Source: Anaeramoeba flamelloides (lineage: Eukaryota; Metamonada; Anaeramoebidae). From it: a DNA stretch of 64,000 nucleotides. A program made the position numbers and the translations under genes. The notes below the pieces were generated by a model that did not search any database, was not told the origin of the DNA, and saw only the letters and a program-made list of their open reading frames with translations. This document shows, piece after piece, positions 23,601 through 35,066 of the stretch. Within the stretch, counting starts at the first letter, position 1. The number at the start of each line of letters is the position of its first letter. The stretch covers positions 13,641,001 to 13,705,000 of the forward strand of contig JANTQA010000008.1 in the NCBI GenBank assembly GCA_027625915.1, in the 5' to 3' direction.

Positions 23601-25145
23601 GTTATTTCTTCTTTGAATAAAACGAAATAATTACACCATCTTAAATTGCTAAGATTTTTTTGCGAAAAAGGGATTATTGTCGAGAAAAAATATTTATGAA
23701 TGAGATCGATAAACTAAATTAAAATTACACACTTAGAATTTCTCTCAGAAAAAAAAGAGAAATTATCACAAATCCAAAAATTGAATAAAATTATTTCATA
23801 AATCCTCCCAAAATTTGATGTCAATATTTCAAATTTAATAATATTTCAAAAGTGTAAAGGTAGATGTAAAAAAATATTTAGAATAATCTTATTAATAGTT
23901 TTGTGGTTATAGATTTGAAATAGAAATTACGGACTGGTACTTGAAAAATCACTTAAAATTTACACACCAGGTATTAGGATTTATTTGGAGGTAGGTTGTG
24001 GTTGGAAGAAAATTCCTTTGTATCAATGTTTTACAAAAAAAAATCAAATCCCAAGGATCTTGTGAAACAACAAATATAAACTTTTTTTTTCTCTTTTTTT
24101 TTTATTGTTCAAGGGATTAGTTTCACAATAGATTTCTCTATAATCAAAGTATGTTGTTATTGGGTGTAAATTATATCTGTAGTCTACAAACTTAAAATTA
24201 CTCATAAAAATCAAATTATCAATCTTCCTGAACAATAAATTATCAGAAATTTTATAATTCATGATCACTATTCAAAAAGATTCATTTTAGAAAATTTATT
24301 TTTTAATTTATTTTTCTAATCTAAAAAGAAAAACCCAAAATTAGTATTTCAGAATTTAATAATCCTATCCAGAACTTCCAAAAGTAACTATTTTTATATT
24401 TTAAGAATTTCAAAGATTAACTCAATAATCATCAATATAAAAGTACAAAGACTGATTATTTTTGTTTACTTTTGATAAAGATACTTATAACCTCAATATA
24501 TTTGTATGATTTGAGAAATAATTGTCAAAAGAATCTCCAAGTTAATTATTTAATTTTTTATAAAAGTGTATTTTTGATCAACTAATCTGTATTTCCAACC
24601 ACACCCAATTTAAGAAAGACTTTTTTCAACTTCAAAATCGCTTCAATTGATAATTCAATCCTAAAATTTGTACCAAAATGCAGTTTTTTTTCTCAAATTC
24701 TTGGGTTTTTTACTAACAATAGGATAATTTTTAATTGATTAGTTCAACTTCAGGTACTACTTTACTAAATAATTTTTTTCTCTATCTTTGAATCATGGAT
24801 TACTAATGAAATTTACATTCAATAACAACGTATTTTGATTTTCGGCTTCTTCTTGAAGCAACTCATACCTTAAAACTATTTATGTTTTAAAATTTTCATT
24901 TAAAAACTTTTGGGTCGATTTTTTTTTTTTACTGAATGGTGGTGTTTTAACTTGGAAAACAGTATTTTTTTATTCGATTTCTTCAGAATGAAAATTCTTT
25001 TTGAGAAGTGAAATAAAATAACACAATAACATAAAACTCCCAATTTCGAAACTTTGTCCTTAAAATTCGAAAAAGTCTGTGATATTTTCCATTATTTTAA
25101 CTTTCCACTTTCCACTTTTACTCACCAACTGGCCTTTCTTTCTTT
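20653..25145. other. intergenic region between the TPR gene and CK2-beta (divergent)
   Basis: The two genes are transcribed away from each other, so their promoters must lie in this 4.5-kb interval, but no motif can be named. It contains an inverted copy of repeat C (22290-22990). A weak minus-strand frame at 24044-24268 (including NFKFVDYRYNLHPITTYF) is not assignable. From 20900 to 22250 and from 23050 to 24000 I see nothing beyond AT-rich DNA. Confidence 0.65.
22290..22990 (-). repeat. dispersed repeat C, inverted copy
   Basis: Read on the minus strand it follows 3900-4640 in order. Shared words are CAAGGAGT, TTCTTTTGAT, TTTGAAAGAAATC, AATTCTCAATT, TTTGAGAAATC, AATTGGAAATTGA-like text, TGTTGATTTTTGGAGATCGATC and TCACCGTAAT. 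It sits in the opposite orientation to the 4-kb copy. Confidence 0.6.
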
Positions 25146-28100
25146 ATGAACAACAAAAACAAACGTCTAAGAAATACCAGTTCTCAAGAAAATGGAATGG
25201 AAACAGAACAGCAAGACTCTTCTTCTTCTGAACACATCACTTGGCCAGAGTGGTTTTGTGATCTTGACAACCACGAGTTCTTTTGTGAAATTGAAGATGA
25301 GTACCTTATGGATGACTTTAATGTTTATGGTCTGAAAAAGTATTTCAAAAATTACCCTTTTTTGCTTGACACAATAAGGGACATTGACAATGAAGAAATA
25401 GGTTTGATTATTATTTTTTTTTTTGTTTATCGAAACAAAACCAAAATTAACACCAGAACAAGAAACCCCTTTAACAAATATGTTAGTACGATTTTATTTT
25501 TGGTCCAAAATGTTCTTTGAAAGCAAAAATGAAGAACAAAATTTCCCTTTTTATCACTTGTTGTGGCAAAACTTTTTTTTTCTTTATCCTGAAATTTTTA
25601 AAAGAGTTACTTTTCGAAATGCAACAAACGAGTTTTTTGGAGACAATTAGTTCATATTGCTAAATTTTCTTTTTAATTTGCAACCAAAAAAACAAAGGAA
25701 CATTTTGAAAATAAGCTTTTTGTTCGTATAAATCAAAATTTAAGCAATAAAAAAGATCAACAAATTGATTTGATCCAATTTTGTTCTAGGGTTATTGTAG
25801 TTTTTTAAAATTTGATCACTTAATATTTTTTGAGGAAGCAGATTTAGGTCCCACAAGGAAACAGAGAAATTTTCTTTCGATACCTAGGATAATGAACGAT
25901 TTTCAATAATTTCAAAAAGGAATAAAAACCACTACACATTCAAAATTTGGATTTTACCTAATTTTTGAAGAAATATTTAAGTACGATTAGAATTTTATGA
26001 TCAACAAATTTTGCTTTGTTACCCACACGTTCAGGAAAAAAAATTGTAAAATGGCACAAAATTTTCAAATTGATTTTAGTTTCAAAATAGGTAATGAAAA
26101 GGAATAATTTTTCAATTATTTTTTTACCTATTTTTCATTGATCAATGAAGATATCAAAAATTAAAATTACACAAACTGTAATAATACCCATTGTTCATTT
26201 ATTAAAGCCAGTTTTACATGAATAGGAAAAATCATAGCAACAAAAAATACAAAAAAGTCAATTTTACTAATCTTTACAATTAAATCTCTGAAATTTTAGA
26301 AAATAGAACATTCTTAAATTTTGGTTTCATTTGATCTTTTGAATTCTTTTTTAATTCAAATAATAAATCTAATTTTTTTTCTTGGTTTTTATTTTTAAAT
26401 GAAGGAAAAAATGTAAATAAAACATTTCAAAATGAGAACTTTTTCGGACATTGTACAATTAAAACCCATCTTAGAATTAAAAATGAATTGAAAATTTTTA
26501 ATTTCAAAATAAAAATGGATATTTATTGAAGTAAAAGATTGTAAAGTCAAAATAAATTGTCAAAAATCAAAAATTTATGAATTATTTTACATTCGACATT
26601 TAGAAAATTTGATATTAGCATTTTCTCTTACAGTCAGTACAGATTTTAAGAAATAAACTCTAAAAAAAAAGTATGAAAAAAAAAACCCCAAATTTAGGCA
26701 CTTTTTTTGGAATTCTTGTTTTACTCAGTTTATCTTCCTAGAATCAAAAAAATCTGCCCAAATATGAAATTTTTTGTACCTTAACTTTCTTTCAAAGTCT
26801 GTATCTTAAATCATGTAATGTCTGTAGGCAAAAGGATTTTTTTCAAAATTTGTGGGGAGTATCTCTCTCAAATTCAAAATTTGCAATGATTTGGATTTCC
26901 TTCAGCAAGTAACCAATTAAATTGTTATTATTATATAATAAACCCCATTCCAAAAATTTGTACACACCCAAAATCAAAAATTGGCAAAAAAAAACCCAAT
27001 TTATTGTATTTTTCCAAACCTAATATATAACAACATTTAAGTAACACATTATTAATGTTTTAATAAGTAATCATTTTAATCCAAATAAAAGAAAAAAAAA
27101 TATAAAACTCAAAAATAAAAAAGGTGTGTCCAAAATAATGAAACCAGCGGAACAAAAAATGTATTGGTAAATTTGTTGAAATTTCACAACAATTGTTGAT
27201 CGATCAAATGTTAAGATACCATCTGCCAATTGTTGTTATTTTCCAATTTAACAAACTCAACACTAACCTTCTATCAACCATTGAAAAAAAAATTCACATC
27301 TAACCAAACAGATTACGTAACTTGCAAAAAAGGAAATGAAAACAAAACAAAAAAGACAAAAAAAAAATTAGTTTGTAAAATCAAAATTCTTTCCAAATTG
27401 AATTTAAAGTGCAGTAATGATGTTCTTTCCACTGTTTAAACTGTGTCCAAATTCTTGGAATCTAGTTTATATTATATTTAGATATACCTCGAAACCCACA
27501 TCCAGGTTGTCCTCAATAAAGTTTAAAATAATTTTATTTTCTTTGCTATTCTCTTTCCAATGGATGGCACCAAAAACGTTTTATTTTGAATAAAATTATT
27601 TATTTACAATTTCAATGGATCCACAGAAGATAAGGTATAATTATCCCTAAATCATAAATAATTCGATTATTTTAGTTTTTTAATATAATTCTCATTATTT
27701 TAATAAAATTATATTTGAGTGGGACTAATCAGTAAATCCATTATTATAATTACACGTATTATTCCAAACTTTGAAACATTTTTAATTTCGTAACCATTCA
27801 TTTACCAAATAAATCTTTATAACCCATATTCAATACTATAATATATGACAATATCAAATTTTCTTTTAAAATGTCTAGAATTAAAAAGAAGAAAACACCA
27901 TTTATTTTATTTTGATCAAAATATTTAATTGTTCTCTAAAAAAAAAAAAAAGTTAATTAAGTGTTATATATATATAAGACATTTCCAAAAAAAGTGTTTT
28001 ATTTTTTTTTTACATTTCCTAGAAATTTCTCCTTGTTTTTTTTTTTTTTTTTGAAGAATTGTAAATTACACTCTGGAAATACATTTGACTTTTTTTTTTT

Positions 28101-28946
28101 TTTTCTAAATTTAAGAGTAAAATTATAGATTTCATTATTATTAATTAATACAAGTAATTTCAAATTCTATAAATTTCTTTTTGTTAGTGGTTCCATTACC
28201 AAATTTGTAATGTCAAATTAAAAAGAAATACCAATGCTAATTGAATCAATATGTAGTATATTTCAAAATATGTTATTAAAATATTTCTAAAAATGAAATA
28301 AAAAAAAAAATAACACTTTTATTGGAGAAAAAAATGCACAAATAATTTAAATAAAAAACTGGAAATATGTCAAGTACAGAAACGATTTTTTAAACAATAA
28401 AACATAACAAAAAGTTATCCCTTTTCTTGAAAATTTTTTTCATAACTAAAACTTTTCGGAAAACGATTTTTAGGTTCAAAAAGAAAAAAAAATATAATAA
28501 GCCAATTTTCATCCATGAAAAATATCAGATCAAAGTGAGATCATAAAATTCCATTTCTTTTATTTATTCGATGTCATATAAACAAACAAATTGGATTATT
28601 ATTAATAATTAATAAATGTTTAGTACGATTTTTCGATATTTAAATAGTTTTATTTGGATAGATTTTAATAAAGATTTTTTAAAAATAAATTTACCTTATT
28701 TTTTGGAAATAGCCTCTAAGCTAAATTTCAAAAATAGTGGCAGATTTTCCATCGGAAAAAAATTTTTTAATAGCTTTTTTTTTTGAATAATAATGTATTT
28801 TGCTCAAATTTTTAGAGAAAATAGTCAATATAGATTGACAAATAAAAATATAGTATAATCATTTTATTTTTTGAAAGACAAATGAAAAAAAGAAAAAATA
28901 ATAATAACAAAGTTTGTCCCTAATTTTGAAATTTGGCTTATCTATC

Positions 28947-29022
<76 letters not shown>

Positions 29023-31170
29023 GACTCCGGTAGCTTATGGAATAATTATTTGTTTATTAAGATTTTGAATTATTCGTTATGATTTTTTGAATGATAAAAT
29101 AAATGATAAATAATTTTTAAAATATTAATTAATTATGAATTCGGGATTTTATATTTTTCATAAATTAATTAATCATCTTATATTTATTTTTATTATGACG
29201 CTAATTTACTGATATAGAAAATCTTAGTACACAATTAAAAATGGGAATTGAAAAGGAAGCAAAAGTTTTGTATGGGTTAATTCATGCAAGATATATCCTT
29301 ACATACCGAGGGATGAAAAATATGATTAAAAAATACAAGCAGCACGTTTTTGGAACTTGTCAACGTTATCTCTGTAAAAATAGTGCACTTTTACCTTTGG
29401 GGATTTATGACATACCGAAAAAGGTAATTTTTTTCTTAAACAATAAAAAAAATATTAATATTAAAAAATAACAAAATCCATATATTTATTATTATTATGA
29501 TTGAAGAAAAGTAATCTACATTCTAAATGTTGTCGGAGTTTCCAGAATTTGAAAGAATTGGATAAAATCAGAGCCGTTTATGGGAATGCCAAACTCATAA
29601 CAAAGTAGAGACATAGTGTTTTAAAGGCATATTATGAGGATACCGGACATATAACAAAGTAAGGGCATGATGGTTTAAAAACTTTGTCAAACTTTAATAC
29701 CTAAAACTCAAAAAAAGTAAATTCAAGAAAAAAAATTTAAAACATAAAAAGATAATTATTGAAAAAATAAATAAAAAAATAATAAAAGAGAAAAATACTT
29801 ACCTTTTACCATTGAACCTAAATTACAAGTACATACCCAAATCAAACACTAGGTTTTTAAAAACACACTTTTGTACACAGGTAATAGGCTTCGATTAAAC
29901 CACAACGACAATAAATATTTAAATAAATAAAATCCGAGATTTTATTCCACTCATTAGAATTTTGAAAAATCGAGAAACCTTCCTTATATCTATATCCCCT
30001 TTAATAAATATACACTAAAAATAATAGATTACACAATTATTTATCAATGAAAATAATTTTAAACGATCACGATTTAAAATTATTCAATTGTGATTTATTT
30101 CTTTGGATTTATTTTGAAATCTTAATAGATCATTTTCCGAGAAAGTACAACAATAAAAAGTGATGAATATTTTCTATTATTTCTTTTTGTTTATCTTTCA
30201 AAACATAAAGGAAAAATTTTTTTGAATTTTTTTTTATTAAATAGTAATATCTATTTAAACAGTTAGTAAACGCACTGAATTTTCCAATTGTTGAAAATGT
30301 GGATAACTTAAATATTTTTGAATTGTAAATAATAAAATTTCATTTTTGTACTAAACCCCATTTCAAAAATTTGGTATCAACCCAAAATCAAAAATAGGAA
30401 AAAAACTCACAATTTATTATATTTTTCCAAACGTAATATAAAATCACATTTAAGTTACATAGTATTAATGTTTTGATCAGTAATCATTTTGATCCAAATA
30501 AAAGAAAAAAATCTAAAAAGAAAAAAAAATAAAAATTGGTGTTTCCAAAATAATGAAACGAGTGGAACAAAAAATGTATTGGTAAATTTGTTGAAATTTA
30601 ACTAACAATTGTTGATCGATCAAAGTATAAGATACCATCAACCAATTGAATGTGATTTTTCAAATAAACAAACTCAACACTAACCTTCTATCAACCATAA
30701 ATTCTTTTTTTCCAAATCTAACAAAACAGATTAGTAACTCGAAAAAATGATATAGAAACAAACCAAAAAATACAAAAAATGAAATAGTTTGTAAAATCAA
30801 AAATTATTTCCAAATTGAATGTAAAGTGTAGTATTGTTATTCTTTCAACAGTTTAAACCGTGTACATTTTTTTGGAATTTAGTTTACAATGAATTATTTT
30901 TTAGGAGTGCCGTCAAGTGATACAAATGTCGCCAAGTGCTGTTAAGTGTCAAGGTTTTCCAGAACTTCGGAAATTAAAAGAATCTTTATTAGATTTTATT
31001 TTTATTTTTTAAATTAAATGTGAGCAATCATTAGATTTTCTCTTTTATTTGAAAGTTAATATTTTTATAAATGGTACTGAAAACCTTGAGAAAGCTTCAT
31101 TTAGTCTTTTTTAAAAATTATATTTTTGATTCGAAACTTTATTGATTTTTTAAAAAAAAATAATAATTAA

Positions 31171-31201
<31 letters not shown>

Positions 31202-31833
31202 TCTATAACCATATATGAAAAAAATCACGCCTGTTTTGATACATATGTCATTTTTTTTTAGATATTTAAGAAATTGGTCTATTTTTTCAATTAATTTTAA
31301 ATTCAAAAATTTTCAATAAAAAAAGTAAAATAAAAAATTAATAAAAATATTAAAATTTTTTTACAAGTCTGATCTTCCTAACAAGTAAAATATTGTATAA
31401 AAAATTATGGTTTTGATTTCACATTTAAACTTATCTCACTTTTTATTCATTTATTCATTTATTTGATTGTTAGTAATATAAGCTTCGTTGTCATAACTAA
31501 AAGTGCTTTTTTTCTGAATTTCTTTTTAATTTTTTAACCCTATAGAATTCGGTGAAGCTTTATTGCCCTTCTTGTTGTTATGTTTATCACCCACCAAAGA
31601 AATATTCAAGGATAGATGGCTCATCATTTGGTTCTTCGTTTCCACACTTTCTTTTATGTTGTTATCCCCAATTAAAGCCACAAAGGTTAAAACAAATCTC
31701 CATTACTCCGAAAATTTTTGGATTTAGTATTCATAAATCTGTTAAACATTATTATAATGAAAATCAAGTTGTAGTCAAACAAAATAAAAGTAACAAACCA
31801 AATAATAATAATTTAAACAAGCATCAAAAATGA
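25146..31833 (+). CDS. CSNK2B: casein kinase 2 regulatory subunit beta
   Basis: Three exons, 25146-25401, 29218-29423 and 31546-31833, sum to 750 nt (249 residues; human 215). Exon 1 carries the hallmark WPEWFC...HEFFCEIEDEYLMDDFN and ends at NEEI before GTTTGA. Exon 2 completes a Glu codon after an ATATAG acceptor and carries LYGLIHARYILTYRGM and FGTCQRYLC, the first half of the zinc site (Cys-x4-Cys). Exon 3 starts after TATAG with VKLYCPSCCYVYHP (Cys-x2-Cys), then GSSFGSSFPHFLL and IFGFSIH. The zinc-binding dimer interface is therefore intact. The protein holds two CK2 catalytic subunits and directs substrate choice. The Asn/Lys-rich tail after IHK is longer than in animals. The introns are 3.8 and 2.1 kb and hold transposon remains. 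Confidence 0.95.
25423..25650 (+). other. orphan coding-like frame inside CK2-beta intron 1
   Basis: About 75 codons are open to a TAG, in a different frame from CK2-beta exon 1. They include KPKLTPEQETPL, NMLVRFYFWSKMFFESK, FPFYHLLWQNFFFLYPEIF and ATNEFFGDN. Trp, Pro, Glu and His content is protein-like. No CK2-beta homologue has this sequence, and exon 2 joins exon 1 perfectly without it. It could be an alternative exon, an exon of an overlapping gene or a fossil. Confidence 0.3.
26631..26824. mobile_element. MITE family B, degraded copy 3 (194 bp)
   Basis: It begins CAGTCAGTACAGATTTTAAG after TA and ends with the inverted text ...TTTAAATCATGTAATGTCTG-like before TA. The length is within a few bases of the other two copies, but the arms have diverged, so this insertion is older. 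It lies in CK2-beta intron 1. Confidence 0.65.
26941..27467. mobile_element. TA-flanked element, family A, copy 1 (527 bp)
   Basis: The terminal inverted repeats are about 27 bp: AACCCCATTCCAAAAATTTG at the left, and its partner AACTAGATTCCAAGAATTTG read inward from the right. TA lies on each side. Copies 2 (30354-30884) and 3 (44509-45041) have the same ends and length. The interior contains TTGATCGATCAA, and decayed frames recall a Tc1/mariner helix-turn-helix. It looks non-autonomous and dead. Confidence 0.75.
28170..28745 (+). repeat. dispersed repeat C, copy lacking its middle
   Basis: The left part matches 3560-3890 (TTTCAAAATATGTT...AAAATATTTC, ATTGGAGAAAA, CAATAAAACATA, GGTTCAAAAAGAAAAAAAA). 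The right part matches 4690-4800 (ATATTTAAATAGTT, TTTAATAAAGAT, CCTTATTTTTTGGAAAT). The roughly 0.8 kb in between is absent. Confidence 0.5.
28949..29019. repeat. AT microsatellite, about 70 bp
   Basis: This is an uninterrupted AT dinucleotide run shortly upstream of CK2-beta exon 2, likely length-variable and a possible assembly weak point. Confidence 0.95.
29582..29681 (+). repeat. two imperfect 50-bp tandem units
   Basis: Unit 1 contains GGAATGCCAAACTCATAACA and GAGACATAGTGTTTTAAA. Unit 2 contains GGATACCGGACATATAACA and AGGGCATGATGGTTTAAAA. The shared core ATAACAAAGTA lies at matching offsets. Origin unknown. Confidence 0.5.
30354..30884. mobile_element. TA-flanked element, family A, copy 2 (531 bp)
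   Basis: The ends AACCCCATTTCAAAAATTTG and (inverted) AACTAAATTCCAAAAAAATG are flanked by TA. It is co-linear with copy 1 along its whole length, including TAATCATTTTGATCCAAATA and TTGATCGATCAA. Repeat G follows 18 bp after its right end. Confidence 0.75.
30902..30985 (+). repeat. repeat G copy 2
   Basis: It contains degenerate units of the AGTGCCGTAG type (AGTGCCGTCAAGTG, GTCGCCAAGTG, CTGTTAAGTGTC) followed by AAGGTTTTCCAGAACTTCGG, comparable to the tail at 3380. Confidence 0.45.
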
Positions 31834-32119
31834 TATGAACAATAATCTGGAAATTTTCTTTTCATTTTTTTTTATCATAAATCATTTATTTAATCAAAAT
31901 GTTTATTTATTTTATTTTAATTTTAATTTAAGATTAGATAAAAGGGATGAAAAAATCTTTTAATTTTTGCATTAATAATAAAAAAAAAATTGTATTGTTT
32001 GTTTTGATTCTTGAAAATTTCTTTTTCCTTTTCTTGTATAACCCCCCTGTTGAAAAAATAAATAATTATTTTTTATAATCTAACTTTCTACAAATATTCT
32101 TGAAATTTTATACCAAACC

Positions 32120-32420
32120 ATTTTTCAAAAATTTTGACTCAGATTACAAGTTTATTGGAAGTCGTTTTGGAGAGTTTTATCCCCTATTATTATCAAAAAA
32201 ATATTTTCAAATTTTTTGATCAGAATCATTTTTTCTTATTTTGTAAAATTTTGTTTTACTTTTTCAAATTTTTGTTTTTCTTTTTTTCGATTTCTTTTTC
32301 TTTTTTTCCAAATTTTTTCTTTTTCTTTTTCTTTTTTTTTTTTATGCAAAAGATCATTTGGAAAAAAACAAAGATCTTCGAAAAGACAACTAATCACTAA
32401 GAAAATTGAGATTATGTAAT
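32120..32420 (+). repeat. dispersed repeat I, copy 1
   Basis: The text GATCAGAATCATTTTTTCTT ... TTTTGTAAAATTTTG and a pyrimidine-rich stretch recur at 56390-56640 (GATCAAAATCATTTTTTCTA), and less fully at 42740-42840 and 61430-61540. Part of the likeness is low complexity. Confidence 0.4.
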
Positions 32421-32919
32421 GTCTTTTAAAATGAATTTAATTATTCGCAAAAGATCTTCTTGTTCAAATTTTTTTTGGTATAAGTTTATGAATAAAAAAC
32501 CCTAGTACTCATTTCAAAAATTGTTACTCACTTATTTGTATTTTTTGGTTTTATTTCATTCAATATTTAAAATATCAGGTTTTTATATATTCAGAATGAC
32601 TTAAAAGTGAATTTTTACTCAGATATAATTATTAGTTTGTTCTTGAATACAAACGAATATATTTTTTTTTAATTTATTATTTCAGACTGGTTATATTTTT
32701 TGAAATTAAGTTATTTATTTTTTTTTTTTAATATTTCCCTTAGAACGCCAAATATCCTAATAGTTTTTGAAATTAAATTGTAATTTGAATTATTATAAAA
32801 AATTATTGAATTTATAAATAATTATATTTGCAATGAAAAAATTATCATTAAAAATTATATATGAGTCTATAATGACAAATAACTTGAAAAAAAATTATAA
32901 ACATTTGAAAAATTTTTAT

Positions 32920-33350
32920 TGAAAATCGTGATTTTATTATTTTTCCATAGGTTTTTTTCATCAATTTTTTTTTTTTTTTTTTTTTGAAAATTTTGTCTAA
33001 ATATCAAAAACTTCCTAGTTTAAATATTAAAAACACATCATACTTTGATGGGGATTATTGTGTGGTCCTTTGCATCCCCAACATTGCATAAAATATTTTC
33101 TTAATTATTTATTCAATCTAAAAGATATGGTAAAATTGCATAGAAATTTTGTTTTATCTAAGAATTAACAGACAATAACAATATATATATATATATAATT
33201 TAAAAATAAAAGAAATATATCATTATTAAATTTGGAAGTTTTTTCATTGTAATATTTGTTAATTTTTTCAATAAATATTTTTTTAAAATTTAAAAAATCT
33301 GGCCAATAGTTCGGGTCAGATTAATATTTGATTTTTTTTTACATTTTTTA
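32920..33350 (+). repeat. dispersed repeat J, copy upstream of MetRS
   Basis: It aligns in order with 38200-38630. Shared landmarks are CTAGTTTAAATATTAAAAACACATCATA versus CTAGTTTAAATGATTAAAACATATCATA (quoted in part), GCATAGAAA, an ATATATATATA patch, GAAGTTTTTTCA and a GGTCAGATTAATATTTGATT / AGTCAGATTGATATTTGATT end. The two copies are in the same orientation and bracket the MetRS gene. Confidence 0.55.
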
Positions 33351-34079
33351 CTATTTTTTAACATTTTTTTAACTTTATTACAATCTAGAAATAAAATAAA
33401 CAATATTATTGAACAAGATACCAATCTGATTCAAAACTTTTTTCCAATTAATGTACGAATTTATATTGAAAAATTCAAATTTTACTAAGATTTTTTTTAA
33501 ATTTTTACTAATAACAAAATTTAAAAAAAACAAAAATAAAAAAGTTTTCTTTACTTGATTTGTGATCTTTGATGAAATCACTTCTTCTTTATTTGATTTT
33601 ATTTGTAATTCTTCCTGGAAAAACTTTAAATTTCAAAATATTTGATTAACATGTTATTTATTGTTTCTAAAGAATTTTCAAATTTGAATTTAAACTGAAT
33701 ATTTTGATAAAATGTATCTAATTCTTTGATTTAACTCAGAAAGATATATATATATATATTGATTTTTTTCTACAGAAATATAGATTTATTTGAAGTATTT
33801 TTTGATTTGACCATTATTTATTTTCCATTCAATTGAAAACTCAAAATAATTCTTAATCATGTTATAAATTCTTTTCACAATATTTTCTTTTTTTTTTTTT
33901 TTTTTTGGGGGGGTTGAAATATTTTTAAAGTTATTTTTTGATATTAATAATTTGATCATTTTCCTGTAATAGTTGAAAATTTTATTCTGTATTGTGAAAA
34001 AAAACATTGGAAAAAGAATTACAAAATTGAATTTTGAAAACAGATTTATAAAAAAGGTTTTTTTTAAAATCATCTTAAA

Positions 34080-34440
34080 CCGTAAGGAATTATAGAAATT
34101 CAAGGTAATAGCTTTTTTTTCTACAATTCAAACAAATAAAAAAAAAAAATTTCTTCTAAAATAGGTATTTATCAATTTTTTTTATTATTCTTGATCACAA
34201 CAAGTTTATTTGGAAATGTGATCTTTCTTATTTAGTATCCTAAAAGAAAATAATTATTTAAAATATAAATACTCCCAATCTACTATCCCTTTTTTCTAAA
34301 AATAATTGACAGTATTCTCCTAAACACATTTCTTGATTCAAATCATAATTTAATAAAATCAAAAATATAATTAAAAAAATATTCTAGAAATTGAAAATTT
34401 GAAGATTTCAACTCTGATTCATGGTAGTTCGTTTTACAAA
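34080..34440 (+). repeat. dispersed repeat E, copy 3
   Basis: It shares TTTATTTGGAAATGTGATCT with copy 2, and AACACATTTCTTGATTC / AATAAAATCAAAAATATAAT with copy 1 (AACACATTTCTGGAGTC, AATAAAACCAAAAATTTAAT). Confidence 0.5.
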
Positions 34441-35066
34441 TAGAATAAATAAGGGAATTTGGATTTCAGAAAGAAAAAAATAAATACATTTTTTGATCCA
34501 CTCTTAAAATTAATACCAAGCTCAAGATCGATTATAAAATTTCCATAATAACATGCTGAAACACCCAACACAAGATTAAAATTTTTCAATCTACAGGGAT
34601 TATCAACCTTAAAGTTTTAAATTTGAACTTAATGTTATTCAAAATACGAACTTACTTCAATAAACATCACAACATTTTGTTTTGTTGTTGTAAATCTTTA
34701 AATTTAAAGTAGATATCACCAAATATTTTGAAAATCTAAAACTTCTATATAAATTTTCAAAATGATCAAAAAGTATCATACGTCATTAAAGTAAAAGTGA
34801 CGTAAAACAATTCTTAAATTATTAAAGTTCTCTCAATTTAGACAACTTGTGGGAAATAATGTTCCAAAAAAAATTCAAAAAAGACAAAACGGGTAAAAAC
34901 TTATTCAAAAAAGAACTTTCATGATGATCTTAAAAAAAAGATTAACACTCACAAATTAAAAAGCTAAAAAAATCATACTGATATTCCATCAAACCATTTT
35001 TTTTAATTACTCTTTTTGAAATCAAATTTTGCCTTTATTGTCCAAAACTTTTTTTCATAATCAAAT

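Larger units (their letters stand above)
25402..29217 (+). other. CK2-beta intron 1 (3.8 kb)
   Basis: This interval runs from GTTTGA to GATATAG. It contains an orphan open frame close to the donor (25423-25650), a degraded MITE B copy (26631-26824), a 527-bp element of family A (26941-27467), a deleted copy of repeat C (28170-28745) and an AT microsatellite (28949-29019). Confidence 0.85.
29424..31545 (+). other. CK2-beta intron 2 (2.1 kb)
   Basis: This interval runs from GTAATT to CCTATAG. It contains a two-unit tandem repeat (29582-29681), family A copy 2 (30354-30884), repeat G copy 2 (30902-30985) and poly-A runs near 31170. No gene is seen. Confidence 0.85.
31834..35066. other. AT-rich intergenic region between CK2-beta and MetRS
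   Basis: It contains repeat I (about 32120-32420), repeat J (32920-33350) and repeat E copy 3 (34080-34440). The open frames at 32134, 32216, 33378 and 33786 are Phe/Lys/Ile/Asn-rich and lie in repeats or homopolymer runs. The last 500 bp before the MetRS start hold no recognisable motif. Confidence 0.65.

Noticed and set aside
28949-29019. Long AT run considered as a replication origin or centromere-like element
   Set aside because: A plain microsatellite in an AT-rich intron is the simplest explanation, and nothing else supports a special role.
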